Below are positions 8,188 to 17,847 of a stretch of DNA of 41,611 nt, in pieces. The position numbers and the translations under genes are program-made. Position 1 is the first letter of the stretch; each line of letters opens with the position of its first letter. The stretch spans positions 5,465 through 47,075 of the forward strand of contig DIHJ01000038.1 of the NCBI GenBank assembly GCA_002420105.1, read 5' to 3'. This DNA comes from Nitrospira sp. UBA5699. GTDB lineage: Bacteria; Nitrospirota; Nitrospiria; Nitrospirales; Nitrospiraceae. The notes beneath the pieces were generated by a model. It made no database searches, had not been told where the DNA came from, and saw only the letters and a program-made list of their open reading frames with translations.

Positions 8188-8887
8188 CCGTTGCGTCCTT
8201 CAACTTGTAGCCGAGCGATTTGACGGAGAGGATCGCCTCGTCGAGCAGAGGGATTTTCTGCTTCAGCCGGCGGATGTGCACGTCGACGGTTCTCGTGGTG
8301 CCGAAGTAGTCGTAGCCCCAGACCGTGTTCAGAAGAATCTCCCTGGTCAGCACCCGGCCGGGATTGCGCAGGAGATGCTCCAGCAGGCCGAATTCCTTGG
8401 CGGTCAGCGGCACGTCCTTGCCCTGGATCGTCACCTCGTGGCGGGACAGGTCCATGGTGAGCGGGCCGTAGCGGTAGATCGTCTGGTTCTCCTGCTGGCT
8501 GCGGTCGAGACGGCGGAACAGGGCCTTGATCCGGGCGACGAGCGCTTTCGGGCTGAAGGGTTTCGTCACATAGTCGTCGGCGCCGAGTTCGAGGCCGATG
8601 ACGGTGTCGGATTCTTCGGCCTTGGCGGTCAGCATGATGATCGGCAGCATCGCGGTTTCCGGAGCGGACCGGAGGCGTTTGCAGACTTCCAGACCGTCGA
8701 TTTCGGGCAGCATCAGGTCGAGGACGATCAGGTCGGGTTTCTCCTCTCTGGCGCATTTCAGCCCTTCGGTTCCCGTGGCCGCTGTTGCGGTGCGGAACCC
8801 TTCCTTTTCGAGATACAGCTTGACCAGTTGGAGAATGTCGCGTTCGTCTTCGACGATGAGGATTTTCTTGGCGGTGGCACTCGACAT
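8177..8887 (-). CDS. phoB: PhoB-type response regulator
   Basis: 236 aa with the ATG at 8887, chosen because GGAG lies 9 bp upstream and the receiver domain starts at once; an in-frame extension to 8929 is possible. The receiver domain (about 7-120) has acidic E13/D14, phospho-acceptor D57 in LIVLDLMLPEIDG, and the conserved T/K pair (MLTAKAEE, DYVTKPFSPKAL). The C-terminal winged helix (about 140-230) is OmpR/PhoB type with GYDYFGTTRTVDVHIRRLK. It is expected to bind Pho boxes; a candidate lies at 4464-4492. The gene precedes phoR with a short overlap, forming a two-component operon divergent from ispH. Confidence 0.9.
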   Translation of the reverse strand: MSSATAKKILIVEDERDILQLVKLYLEKEGFRTATAATGTEGLKCAREEKPDLIVLDLMLPEIDGLEVCKRLRSAPETAMLPIIMLTAKAEESDTVIGLELGADDYVTKPFSPKALVARIKALFRRLDRSQQENQTIYRYGPLTMDLSRHEVTIQGKDVPLTAKEFGLLEHLLRNPGRVLTREILLNTVWGYDYFGTTRTVDVHIRRLKQKIPLLDEAILSVKSLGYKLKDATGGA

Positions 8888-8974
8888 GACGGGTGGCTCC
8901 AGCCTACGGGGGAGGGGCCGTGCTGTCAAGCCGGCCCGGTCCCGGGGCGGGGTCCGGTTCAGCGGCCAATTCTG

Positions 8975-9004
8975 TTGACGCGACCGGCGGAAGTCACGTA
9001 ATGT
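8975..9004 (+). promoter_or_regulatory. Possible promoter for ispH
   Basis: A TTGACG box (8975-8980) is followed after 18 bp by TAATGT (8999-9004), 36 bp before the ispH ATG. The -35 match is good and the -10 is weak. Confidence 0.35.
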
Positions 9005-9040
9005 GCTTGCAGTCGCCGTGAACTAGGGAGAGGTGCCGGT

Positions 9041-10003
9041 ATGAAGATTTATCTCGCCAATCCGCGCGGATTCTGCGCCGGGGTCGACCGGGCGATCGAC
9101 ATCGTCGATTTGTCCCTCAAGAAGTACGGGGCTCCGATCTACGTCCGTCATGAAATCGTCCATAGCCGCCACGTCGTCAACTCGCTGCGTCAGAAGGGCG
9201 CGGTCTTCGTGGAGGAACTCAGCGAAGTGCCCGAAGGGTCCGTCGTGATTTTCAGCGCGCACGGGGTGGCCAAGGCGGTGTGGGAAGAGGCCAACCGGCG
9301 CCGGCTGCACGTCATCGATGCGACCTGCCCCCTGGTCATCAAGGTGCACAACGAAGTCAACCGCGACTACACCCAGGGCTACGACCTCATTCTCATCGGC
9401 CATGCCGGCCATCCCGAGGTCATCGGGACGCTGGGGCAGATTCCGGACAAGTTCCATCTGGTGTCGTCGGTCGAAGACGTCGAAAAGCTCCACGTCGAAA
9501 ATACGACGAATCTGTCCTACGTCACGCAGACGACCTTGAGCGTGGACGAGTGCCGCGACATCGTCGGCGCGCTCCATCGCCGGTTCCCGCACATCAAAGG
9601 GCCGCACCAGGAGGATATCTGCTACGCGACCCAGAACCGGCAGAACGCGGTGAAGGAGCTGTCGAAACTGGTCGACGTCATTCTCGTGATCGGGTCCCCC
9701 AACAGCTCCAATTCGAACCGGCTGCGCGAGTTGGGAGAACACTGCGGCATCGATTCGTACCTGATCGATTCGGCCGCCGACATCAATCCGGAGTGGCTGA
9801 AAAACGTGAAGGCCATCGGGATCACCGCCGGCGCCTCGGCGCCCGAAGTGCTGGTCGAGGAAGTCGTGGCCTATCTCAAGACCTACGGCACCGCCGAGGT
9901 CGAAGATCTGACCGTCATCGAAGAAGACGTTGAATTCCTTCTGCCGAAGGAGCTCATTACGATCGAGTCCTCCGGCAAATCCGTGGCCGCCTCGGCGGGA
10001 TAA
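9041..10003 (+). CDS. ispH: 4-hydroxy-3-methylbut-2-enyl diphosphate reductase (IspH)
   Basis: 320 aa. The three iron-sulfur ligands are seen as C12 (NPRGFCAGVDRA), C96 (DATCPLV) and C194 (DICYATQNRQ). Substrate-binding histidines H41, H74 and H124 and the catalytic E126 (GHAGHPE) are in their family positions, as is GSPNSSNSNRL. IspH makes IPP and DMAPP, the last step of the MEP pathway. dxs and ispG of the same pathway lie 12-16 kb downstream in the same window. GAGAGG lies about 8 bp before the ATG. It is monocistronic by appearance, followed by a hairpin and then smc. Confidence 0.95.
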   Translation: MKIYLANPRGFCAGVDRAIDIVDLSLKKYGAPIYVRHEIVHSRHVVNSLRQKGAVFVEELSEVPEGSVVIFSAHGVAKAVWEEANRRRLHVIDATCPLVIKVHNEVNRDYTQGYDLILIGHAGHPEVIGTLGQIPDKFHLVSSVEDVEKLHVENTTNLSYVTQTTLSVDECRDIVGALHRRFPHIKGPHQEDICYATQNRQNAVKELSKLVDVILVIGSPNSSNSNRLRELGEHCGIDSYLIDSAADINPEWLKNVKAIGITAGASAPEVLVEEVVAYLKTYGTAEVEDLTVIEEDVEFLLPKELITIESSGKSVAASAG

Positions 10004-10013
10004 CCGTCCCGCC
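9994..10013 (+). terminator. Hairpin over the ispH stop codon
   Basis: A perfect 7-bp inverted repeat (GGCGGGA at 9994-10000, TCCCGCC at 10007-10013) encloses a 6-base loop containing the stop codon. No T-run follows, so it may only stabilise the mRNA end. Confidence 0.35.
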
Positions 10014-10058
10014 CGGGCCTCCCTCCTCCGTCTCCCTCACGAATTCCCAAATATTGTA

Positions 10059-10077
10059 GGGCGTTCTCCGTACGCCC
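10059..10077. other. Small hairpin in the ispH-smc gap
   Basis: GGGCGT and ACGCCC form a 6-bp stem with a 7-base loop. It may be a factor-independent terminator without a T-run, or part of the smc leader. Downstream, TTGATT and TACATA 18 bp apart make a weak promoter-like pair before smc. Confidence 0.3.
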
Positions 10078-10187
10078 ACTACCGGCTGTATTTTTCTTTG
10101 ATTTCCACGCGCCGCCTGTGCTACATAACCGGCCCGTGATTCCCCCTCGTTGTTCAGCCGTTCGATCAGCCACCAAAGGAGATGGGC

Positions 10188-13100
10188 ATGTATCTCAAGT
10201 CGCTTGAGATGTTGGGGTTCAAGTCGTTCGCCGAGGCTCGGATCGAGTTCCCGAACGGCGTCACCGCCATCGTCGGACCGAACGGAAGCGGCAAGAGCAA
10301 CGTGGTGGACGCGATTCTCTGGGTCTTGGGGGAACAGAGCACGAAGACCTTGCGCAGCGAAAAGATGGAAGACGTGATTTTCAACGGCACGGAGGTGCGG
10401 AAGCCGTTGGGCATGGCCGAAGTGTCGCTGGTGATCAGCGGGCTCGACCAGATCAAGGTCGAGGGGCAGTCCGGGTTGCCGAGCCAGCTGGCGGAATATC
10501 AGGATCTCATGATTACCCGCCGGCTCTACCGCAACGGCGACAGCGAGTATCTCATCAACAAGACCGCCTGCCGGCTGAAAGACATCCGCAGCGTGTTGCT
10601 GGACACCAGAGCGGGGACCAAGGGCCATACGGTGATCGCCCAGGGACAGATCGACCAGATTCTGAACGCTTCTCCGCAGGACCGGCGCGAATTGATCGAA
10701 GAAACCGCCGGGATCATCCGGTACAAGAAGCAGAAGGCGGAAGCGCTGCGGAAGCTCGATGCGACGCAGCAGAACCTGCTCCGCGTCCGCGACATCATCG
10801 CCGAAGTGAAGAAGCAGCTGAACTCGCTGGAGCGGCAGGCGCGGCAGGCGCGGTCCTATCAGGTGCTGCAGCAGGAGGCGCGGGCGCTGGAGATCCGGCT
10901 GCTGACCGACGAATACCGGCGGTTGCGCGCGACGATCGTCGACATCGAGCGGGAACTGGACTCCCTGTCCGGCCGCGAGTCCGAACAGGCCGCCGAGCAG
11001 GCGCGCTTCACCGCCGAACTCGAGCGGATCAGGCTGGCGATCGCCGAAGCCGGCGTCGTCATCGGGCAGCGGCGCGAGGAACTGTCGAAGATCGAGCAGC
11101 AGCAGGCGCAGGCCCTGACCGCGGCCGAAGTCGAGCGCCACCGCGGCGAACTGTACGAACAGCAGCGGACCCAGGGCGGCGAGGAACTCGATCGGCTGAC
11201 CCGGGAGCAGGATCAGGTGAAAGAAGCCGAAGCGACTCTGCTCGGGACGCTGGAAACGCTGGAACAGGAATTGATGGAGCGGGAGCAGGCGCTGGCGACG
11301 CTCGATCAGGACATGAAGGGACTCATGCAGCAGCGGGCCGCCGCCGTTCAGGAGGAGGAGCGCGGCCGCCTGGACGTGCTGAATCTCGCCGTGCTGGTCG
11401 CGAATACGGAGCAAAGTCTGGCCCAGCTGACCCTGCGGGTGCAGGAGGTGTCCGAGCGCGACGGACGCGTGGCGCGCGAACGCGAAGAGATTCAATCGCA
11501 GCACGATGCGGCGCTGGCCAAGCGCCAGATGCTCCAGGACGCCTGCCAGGAGGCCGAACAGGTCGTGGCCGATCTCCGGCAGCAGCAGCGGCAGGTGGAG
11601 CAGAAGTCCGAGGAGGTGGCCGCCGCGTTGACCGACGTCGAGCAGCGCCTGTCGGGGCAGTCGGAAGAGCTGGCGGCCGTGGATTCCCATCTGCGCGCGC
11701 TTCAGGGGGTGCTGCGCGAAGACATGGGGTACGGACGGTCGGGCGACGAAGAGGCGACCGCGCTCAAGACGTGCCGGGGCGTGCACGATGCCGTCGCCGA
11801 ATGGCTCGTCGTGCCGGCCGGCCTGGATCGCGCGGTCGAAGCGCTGCTGGGCGAGCGGGTGCGAGGGTGGTTCGTTGACAGCCCGCAGGCCGCCTCTCAG
11901 GCGGTCGCGTTTCTCATGGACAAGGATCTCGGGCGGGGAACGTTCATTCCCCAGTCTCCCCGATGGAACACGGGAGCTGCGGATCCGGCCGACTGGTGGC
12001 AGTCGGTCGCCGGCGCGCCCGGCGTCATCGGGCGGGCGGTCGATTTGATCGAGGCCGAAGGGGCCCGGATCGCCGCGCGGGATTATCTGTTCGCTCGCGT
12101 CGTGTTCGTCGAAACGCTGTCCGATGCGGTGCAGTTGTGGGAGCAGCAGAGCCGGTCCGCGCCGGACGGCCCGACGTTCGTGACGCGGGCGGGAGAAATT
12201 CTCGATGCGGCCGGCGTCGTCACCGGCGGACAGGTCAGTTCGACGGGCGGATTGCTGCAACGGCGGCGGGAAGTCCTGCAGCTGGAATCCCGGCGGACCT
12301 CGCTTGTGGAGAGCGTGGAGGAAGCGCGTCAGAGCCGGGAGCGGTTGCTGGCGGAGAGCCAGGCCCTGCGCGAAGAAGGCCGTCGGATCGCCGACGCGCT
12401 CCGCGAGGCGGAAATGCGGGGATTGTCGCTGCACAAGGATGAGGCGGGGTTGCAGCACCTGCTCGGCGATTTGACGCAGCGCATCGACCAGCTGGTGGGC
12501 GACGCGCAGCGGGGCTCGCTGGAGGTGCAACGCCTGGAGCAGGAGGCGCGGTCTGGTCAGGCGCAGCTCGCGCAATGGATCGCGGAGAAGGCTGGCCAGG
12601 AAGCCTCGCTGCAGGCGGTGCGGGAGCGGCTGCGGCAGATAGACAGCGGCATGCAGGGGCTCCAGCAGCGGCTGACCGAATCCCAGTTGACCGTGCAGGG
12701 GCTCCGGACGGCGCGGGAACACCATCGAAGCGATCTCCAGCGGATCCGCCAGGAGCAGCAGGAGGCCGTCGGCCGGATCGAGGCGTTGACCAGGCAGGTG
12801 GAGGGTCTCAGGCTGTCGCTCGAGCAGAGCCGCGAGGAGCGGGAGCGCCAGGAAGGGGTCTGCCGCGAACTCGGGCACAGGGCGGAGCAGGTGAAGGCGC
12901 AGGTCGTCGACGCGCAGGAGCGCCAGGCTCAGGACATGGCGCAGGCCCAGGAGATCGAATCGGCTCTGGAGGCCGTGCGGCGGGTGGTCTCGGCCTTGCG
13001 GGACAGCCGGATGACGCTTGAAGTGAGGCGGGCCGAAGTGCGGACGCAGTTGGGCACGGTCGAATCCACGCTCTCCGGCACCTATCAGGTCGACCCCGCA

Positions 13101-13871
13101 TCGGTGGATCCATCCTCCGATGCCGTTGCCTCCGCACCGCCGGAGAGCGGGGCGGAGTCCGTCCGTGAGGCGACTCCGGCCTCGACGGAAGAGGAGCTTC
13201 GTCAGCAGCTGCACAAGATCCGGGAGCGGCTGGACCGGATGGGGCCGATCAATCTGGCCGCCATCAACGAACATCAGGAGCTGGAGGAGCGGCACCGGTT
13301 TCTGTCGACGCAGGAGCAGGATCTTTCGACCTCCATCGCGTCGCTCAAGGAAATCATCCAGCGCATCAACCGGACGACCAAGGACATGTTTGCCACGACG
13401 TTCGCCGAATTGCAGGAAAAGTTCGGCGAAGTGTTCACGAAGTTCTTCCCGGGCGGCCGCGCGGAACTGCAGCTGGTTGAAGTTCCGGTCGAGGAAGGCG
13501 CGGAGAGCAAGGGGCCGCAGGAACCGGGCGTCGAAATCGTGGCGCAGCCGCCGGGGAAACGCCTGAAAAACATCACGATGCTGTCGGGCGGCGAGAAGAC
13601 CTTGACGGCGATGGCGCTGCTGTTCGCCAGTTTTCTGATCAGGCCGACGCCGTTCTGCATTCTCGACGAAATCGACGCCCCGCTCGACGAAGAGAACATC
13701 GGGCGGTTCACCGCCGTGCTGCGCGAACTGGCGGAGGGTGCGCAGTTCATGGTGATCACCCACAACAAGCGGACCATGGGAATCGCCGACTCGTTGTTCG
13801 GGGTGACCATGGAAGAGCCGGGAATTTCCAAACTCGTTTCGGTTCGGCTGAGTGATTTGCAACCGGCGTAA
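10188..13871 (+). CDS. smc: Chromosome segregation protein SMC
   Basis: 1227 aa from the ATG at 10188; this start is preferred over 10182 because AAAGGAG lies a proper distance upstream and it gives the classic MYLKSLEMLGFKSF beginning. Walker A is GPNGSGKS (about 30-37). Long coiled coils flank a hinge at roughly residues 520-690. The C-terminal head has the ABC signature LSGGEKTLTAMALLFA (about 1132) and Walker B FCILDEIDAP (about 1155). An unusual Ser/Pro/Ala-rich stretch (PSSDAVASAPPESGAES) interrupts the second coil near residue 975-1000. SMC dimers with ScpA/ScpB compact and segregate DNA; scp genes are not in the window. Confidence 0.95.
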   Translation: MYLKSLEMLGFKSFAEARIEFPNGVTAIVGPNGSGKSNVVDAILWVLGEQSTKTLRSEKMEDVIFNGTEVRKPLGMAEVSLVISGLDQIKVEGQSGLPSQLAEYQDLMITRRLYRNGDSEYLINKTACRLKDIRSVLLDTRAGTKGHTVIAQGQIDQILNASPQDRRELIEETAGIIRYKKQKAEALRKLDATQQNLLRVRDIIAEVKKQLNSLERQARQARSYQVLQQEARALEIRLLTDEYRRLRATIVDIERELDSLSGRESEQAAEQARFTAELERIRLAIAEAGVVIGQRREELSKIEQQQAQALTAAEVERHRGELYEQQRTQGGEELDRLTREQDQVKEAEATLLGTLETLEQELMEREQALATLDQDMKGLMQQRAAAVQEEERGRLDVLNLAVLVANTEQSLAQLTLRVQEVSERDGRVAREREEIQSQHDAALAKRQMLQDACQEAEQVVADLRQQQRQVEQKSEEVAAALTDVEQRLSGQSEELAAVDSHLRALQGVLREDMGYGRSGDEEATALKTCRGVHDAVAEWLVVPAGLDRAVEALLGERVRGWFVDSPQAASQAVAFLMDKDLGRGTFIPQSPRWNTGAADPADWWQSVAGAPGVIGRAVDLIEAEGARIAARDYLFARVVFVETLSDAVQLWEQQSRSAPDGPTFVTRAGEILDAAGVVTGGQVSSTGGLLQRRREVLQLESRRTSLVESVEEARQSRERLLAESQALREEGRRIADALREAEMRGLSLHKDEAGLQHLLGDLTQRIDQLVGDAQRGSLEVQRLEQEARSGQAQLAQWIAEKAGQEASLQAVRERLRQIDSGMQGLQQRLTESQLTVQGLRTAREHHRSDLQRIRQEQQEAVGRIEALTRQVEGLRLSLEQSREERERQEGVCRELGHRAEQVKAQVVDAQERQAQDMAQAQEIESALEAVRRVVSALRDSRMTLEVRRAEVRTQLGTVESTLSGTYQVDPASVDPSSDAVASAPPESGAESVREATPASTEEELRQQLHKIRERLDRMGPINLAAINEHQELEERHRFLSTQEQDLSTSIASLKEIIQRINRTTKDMFATTFAELQEKFGEVFTKFFPGGRAELQLVEVPVEEGAESKGPQEPGVEIVAQPPGKRLKNITMLSGGEKTLTAMALLFASFLIRPTPFCILDEIDAPLDEENIGRFTAVLRELAEGAQFMVITHNKRTMGIADSLFGVTMEEPGISKLVSVRLSDLQPA

Positions 13872-13926
13872 CCGGCCAGATCAGGCAAAACCTTCGTACT
13901 TCAGAGGACTTCCGCGTCCCGATTGC

Positions 13927-13955
13927 TTGACTTCGGTCAGGCTGTCTGTTATATC
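13927..13955 (+). promoter_or_regulatory. Sigma-70-like promoter for the hopanoid/Mla gene group
   Basis: TTGACT (13927-13932), a 17-bp spacer and TATATC (13950-13955) make a good promoter, 114 bp before shc. The resulting leader of about 107 nt holds no obvious known riboswitch. Confidence 0.6.
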
Positions 13956-14069
13956 CCGACGAACTGAACGAGATTGCGCCGTCGGGAGCACTCTGCCCGC
14001 GCGCCGTGAGGCAGATAGTGCCCGTGGCGGTCTGCCCTGTTCTGCGTTTTCCCCCGTTTACAGAATACG

Positions 14070-16247
14070 ATGAGCCTGATTCGAACAATCCTCGATCGTC
14101 TCTCCGATAGTCTGTTCGTCTCCGTTCCGGGAAGAGTGGGGGTCTCGGGCGATCTGTCCGCGCAGCCGCCCTTGCGGTTGGTGTCGGACAAGTCGGCCGC
14201 GCTGCCCGCCGCGGACTCCTCCGCCAGGAGGGCCGCCGGTCAGGCCGGCAGTCAACTCGATGCCATCGACGATGCGGTCCGCCGGAGCCAGGCCTGGTTC
14301 CTGTCCCGGCAGCACGCGACCGAAGGCTATTGGGTCGCCGAACTCGAAGCCGATACGACGCTGACCTCCGAATATCTCATGCTGAGGCGGTTTCTCGACC
14401 GCGTCGACCCCGAGCGGGAGCGCAAAGCCGTTCGGTACCTCCGCGCGACGCAATTGCCGGACGGCGGCTGGCCGATCTACAACGGCGGCCCCTCGGAAAT
14501 CAGCGCGTCCGTCAAGGCCTACTTCGCCCTGAAACTGAGCGGAATTTCGGCGGACGAGCCGTTCATGCTGCGCGCGCGCGACTGCATCCGCGCCAAGGGC
14601 GGGGTCGTCCAGGCGAACGTGTTTACGAAGATCGCGCTGGCGTTGTTCGATCAGTACGACTGGGAAGGCATTCCGCATATGCCGGTCGAACTGATGCTGC
14701 TCCCGAAGTGGTTCTATTTTAATATCTATGCCATCTCGTATTGGTCGCGGGCCGTGCTGATTCCGCTGCTGATCGTGTTCGCGCACCGCCCGGTCTGCCG
14801 CATTCCGAAGGAGCAGGGCATCGACGAGTTGTACCTCATTCCGCGCAGCGAGATCCGGTATTGGAAATTCCCGCCGTTCAACAAGGATCAAAAGTGGTTC
14901 ACGCCGCACAATTTCTTCGTCGCGCTGGACGCGATGCTGAAGCTCTACGACCGGATGCCGCTCATGTGGCTGCGGGACAAGGCCCTGCATCGCGCGGCGA
15001 CCTGGATGCTGGAGCACATCAAGGGCAGCGGGGGGCTGGGTGCCATCTATCCGGCCATGGCCAATTCGATCATGGCGCTGCAATGCCTGGGGTATCAGGT
15101 CGATGATCCGCTGGTCCGCAAAGCGCTCCAGGAAATCGAAGATCTGGAAATCTACGGACCGGTGTCGATCGGGGACCAGCGCGTCGATGCGCTGCACCTG
15201 CAGCCGTGCCATTCGCCCATCTGGGATACTTCTCTGTTGATGAACGCGCTGATCGAATCCGGGATGCCCCAGGACCATCCGGCGCTGCAGCGCGCGGCCG
15301 CATATTTGGTTTCCCGCCAGACGAAGACGGTGGGGGATTGGAAGGTCTCGTCCCCCCGGGCCGAACCGGGCGGCTGGTATTTCCAGCATGAGAACGAACT
15401 CTATCCGGACGTCGACGATTCGGCGGTGGTGCTGATGGCCCTGTCGAAAGTGAAGACGGGGCAGGTGCCCGAGTTGCAGGATTCCATCCGGCGCGGCGCG
15501 GCCTGGGTCGTCGCCATGCAGGGTTCGGACGGCGGATGGGGCGCCTACGACAAGGACAACAACCGCATCGTCTTCAACTACATCCCGTTTGCGGACCACC
15601 ATGCGCTGCTCGATCCGAGCACCGCCGACCTGACCGGCCGCTGCCTGGAAATGCTCGCGGCATTGGGGTACGACCAGAGTCATCCGGCCGTCGCCCCGGC
15701 CCTGGCGTTTCTCAAGCATGAGCAGGAGCCGGACGGCAGCTGGTACGGCCGCTGGGGCGTCAACTACATCTACGGCACCTGGTCCGTGCTCGCGGGCCTC
15801 CGCGCCATCGGAGAGGACCTCTCGCAGCCGTACATCCGTCGCGCCGTGGCCTGGCTGGAGTCGAAGCAGAATCCCGACGGCGGGTGGGGCGAGTCCTGCC
15901 TCTCGTACGCCGATCCCGCCTGGTCGGGTAAAGGGGAGAGCATGCCGTCGCAGACGGCCTGGGCCCTCATGGGGTTGATGTCGGCAGGGATGACGGATTC
16001 GTTCAGCGTGGCGCGGGGGATTCAGTTTCTCCTCCGTCACCAGATGAAAGACGGTTCCTGGGAAGAGGCTCGTCACACCGGCACCGGGTTCCCGCGCGTG
16101 TTCTACCTCCGCTATCACTGGTACTGCCAGTATTTCCCTCTGTGGGCACTCGCGATGTATCGGAACCTGAGGACGCGCAATAAAATGCGGGCCGACGAAG
16201 TGCGGCATCAGGTTCTGACGGCCGGGTGCTACCGGTTTGATCGTTGA
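14070..16247 (+). CDS. shc: Squalene-hopene cyclase
   Basis: 725 aa. The protonating DXDD motif is DVDD (D447-D450). Several QW repeats are visible, for example QLPDGGWPIYNGG, EPDGSWYGRWG and QNPDGGWGES. The enzyme is a monotopic membrane protein that cyclises squalene to hopene. The N-terminus is about 70 residues longer than in many homologues, of low complexity up to residue 65, so a later start is possible. No strong ribosome site precedes the ATG. hpnG follows directly, and hpnH is 10 kb downstream, so extended C35 hopanoids are expected. Squalene-forming hpnC/D/E genes are not in the window. Confidence 0.95.
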   Translation: MSLIRTILDRLSDSLFVSVPGRVGVSGDLSAQPPLRLVSDKSAALPAADSSARRAAGQAGSQLDAIDDAVRRSQAWFLSRQHATEGYWVAELEADTTLTSEYLMLRRFLDRVDPERERKAVRYLRATQLPDGGWPIYNGGPSEISASVKAYFALKLSGISADEPFMLRARDCIRAKGGVVQANVFTKIALALFDQYDWEGIPHMPVELMLLPKWFYFNIYAISYWSRAVLIPLLIVFAHRPVCRIPKEQGIDELYLIPRSEIRYWKFPPFNKDQKWFTPHNFFVALDAMLKLYDRMPLMWLRDKALHRAATWMLEHIKGSGGLGAIYPAMANSIMALQCLGYQVDDPLVRKALQEIEDLEIYGPVSIGDQRVDALHLQPCHSPIWDTSLLMNALIESGMPQDHPALQRAAAYLVSRQTKTVGDWKVSSPRAEPGGWYFQHENELYPDVDDSAVVLMALSKVKTGQVPELQDSIRRGAAWVVAMQGSDGGWGAYDKDNNRIVFNYIPFADHHALLDPSTADLTGRCLEMLAALGYDQSHPAVAPALAFLKHEQEPDGSWYGRWGVNYIYGTWSVLAGLRAIGEDLSQPYIRRAVAWLESKQNPDGGWGESCLSYADPAWSGKGESMPSQTAWALMGLMSAGMTDSFSVARGIQFLLRHQMKDGSWEEARHTGTGFPRVFYLRYHWYCQYFPLWALAMYRNLRTRNKMRADEVRHQVLTAGCYRFDR

Positions 16248-16300
16248 CCTCTCAGCCGACGCGACCCGTTGGCGCATCACCGTCCCCTGTCGAGTTGCCT

Positions 16301-17059
16301 ATGGACCCCGTCGCGCTGTTCGTCGCGACCCGATGGGAGTTGGCGGCGGTTGGCCGGGCCCTGCCGGTTGAGCAAGAGAAGCGGATCGGCGGACTCCGCT
16401 GTCTGATCGGGCGGCGGGCGGGACGAGCCTACTGGCTGGTTCAAACGGGAGTCGGTCCGGCGGCGGCGGCCGCGGCGGTGAGCCTGGTGTTGGACCGGCA
16501 GCCGATGGCGCTGGCGATTTCCACGGGATTTGCCGGTGCGCTGACGCCGGCGGCGGTCGGCGATCTGATCATCGGCACCGGCGTGACGTCGGCGAGCTAC
16601 GACGGCGCCTGGACGCAGGAGGCCGGTTCGGTTCCATGCGCGGCTCCGGGCGTTGCGTGCGCGCAGTCGGCGGCCGCGCAGCTTGGAATTGCGGCGCACA
16701 CCGGTCCGGTCGTCTCCGTACCCGTCGTGCTGTGCCGCGCCGAGGAGAAACGGGCGGTGGGCCGGTTGACCGGGGCGACCGCGCTCGACATGGAGAGTGC
16801 GGCCCTGGCGAAGGGCGCGCAGGAGCGGGCGGTGCCTTTCCTGGTCCTGCGGACGGTGTCGGATCTGGCGGACGAGGATCTTCCGCTGGACTTCAACGCA
16901 TTTCTCAAGCCCTCCGGGTGGCTGAAGGGACTCCTGGCTCTGCTCCGGCATCCGGCGAGCCTGGCGGGGTTGATCCGGCTCAGACGGCAGAGTCAGACGG
17001 CCGCCGGCCAGCTGACGGCGGTCTGTGCCGCCTGTGCCGAGAAAGGGTTCGGGCTGTGA
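16301..17059 (+). CDS. hpnG: HpnG, adenosylhopane nucleosidase (purine phosphorylase family)
   Basis: 252 aa from the ATG at 16301. A TTG at 16244 that overlaps the shc stop would add 19 Pro/Ser-rich residues and is the alternative start. The fold is the nucleoside phosphorylase/MTA-SAH nucleosidase type: TGVGPAAAAAAV near the N-terminus, ISTGFAGAL, then LDMESAALAKGA holding the ribose-binding ME pair, and VLRTVSDLADEDLP with the base-binding Asp. HpnG removes adenine from adenosylhopane to give ribosylhopane, the step after HpnH. Its place right after squalene-hopene cyclase supports this over an ordinary MTA/SAH nucleosidase. The next gene starts inside its stop codon. Confidence 0.88.
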   Translation: MDPVALFVATRWELAAVGRALPVEQEKRIGGLRCLIGRRAGRAYWLVQTGVGPAAAAAAVSLVLDRQPMALAISTGFAGALTPAAVGDLIIGTGVTSASYDGAWTQEAGSVPCAAPGVACAQSAAAQLGIAAHTGPVVSVPVVLCRAEEKRAVGRLTGATALDMESAALAKGAQERAVPFLVLRTVSDLADEDLPLDFNAFLKPSGWLKGLLALLRHPASLAGLIRLRRQSQTAAGQLTAVCAACAEKGFGL

Positions 17060-17847
17060 CCAGCGTCATAACCGGGATGATCACGATGATTGAACGAACG
17101 GGAGCGTGGGCCGTCGGCTGGATTCAGGAAATGGGCCGCATGCTGCTGTTCGTCCTGTCCTCCTTCGCCTGGTTGACGAGGCCGCCGCTGCGCTTCACCC
17201 AAATCGTGAAGCAGCTGCATTTTATCGGTTACAAGTCCACGTTCGTGGTCGTGCTGACCGCGGGATTCACGGGCATGGTGCTCGCGTTGCAGGGGTATTA
17301 CACGCTGAGAAAGTTCGGCTCGGAGGGGCTGCTCGGTTCGGCGGTTGCCTTGAGCATGATCCGCGAGCTGGGCCCGGTGCTGGCGGCGTTGATGGTGACG
17401 GCACGCGCCGGGTCGGCCATGACGGCGGAAATCGGGATCATGCGGATCACGGAGCAGATCGATGCGCTGGATACCATGGCCATCAATCCGCTGCAGTATC
17501 TGATCGCGCCCAAACTGGTCGCGGGCCTGATCGGCGTTCCGTTGTTGGTGGCGATCTTCGACGTCGTCGGCATTTACGGCGGCTATCTGGTCGGCGTGGA
17601 TCTGCTGGGCGGCAACGGCGGCGCCTATTGGAATTCGATCGAATCCGCGGTGGAGTGGAAGGACGTCTATGGCGGCATTCTCAAATCGATCAGCTTCGGG
17701 TTGATCGTCAGTTGGATCTGCTGCTACAAGGGCTTCTTTACGAAGCACAGCGCCGAAGGATTGGGCACGGCGACGACGGAAGCCGTGGTGCTGTCCTCGG
17801 TCCTGATTCTCGTGTGGGATTACTTTCTGACCTCGGTGTTGTTGTAA
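17056..17847 (+). CDS. mlaE: MlaE-type ABC permease
   Basis: 263 aa from a GTG that overlaps the hpnG stop (GTGA), with AAAGGG 8 bp upstream; ATGs at 17077 and 17086 are alternatives. Five to six membrane helices. Family-typical segments include GFTGMVLALQGYY, SMIRELGPVLAALMVTARAGSAM and EIGIMRITEQIDALDTM. MlaE is the inner-membrane permease of the Mla phospholipid transport system; it works with MlaF (ATPase), MlaD (MCE ring) and MlaC (periplasmic carrier), all encoded next. Translational coupling to hpnG links lipid traffic to hopanoid synthesis in this organism. Confidence 0.93.
   Translation: MTSVITGMITMIERTGAWAVGWIQEMGRMLLFVLSSFAWLTRPPLRFTQIVKQLHFIGYKSTFVVVLTAGFTGMVLALQGYYTLRKFGSEGLLGSAVALSMIRELGPVLAALMVTARAGSAMTAEIGIMRITEQIDALDTMAINPLQYLIAPKLVAGLIGVPLLVAIFDVVGIYGGYLVGVDLLGGNGGAYWNSIESAVEWKDVYGGILKSISFGLIVSWICCYKGFFTKHSAEGLGTATTEAVVLSSVLILVWDYFLTSVLL

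Noticed and set aside
8901..8929. Promoter-like TTGACA/TAGGCT pair before phoB on the minus strand
   Set aside because: A start from this -10 would place the likely ribosome site of phoB upstream of the transcript, and the -10 is poor.
9957..13862. Very long open frame on the minus strand opposite smc
   Set aside because: It mirrors the smc coding frame in GC-rich DNA; the translation is Arg/Leu/Gln/His-rich low complexity without domains, while smc has all its motifs.
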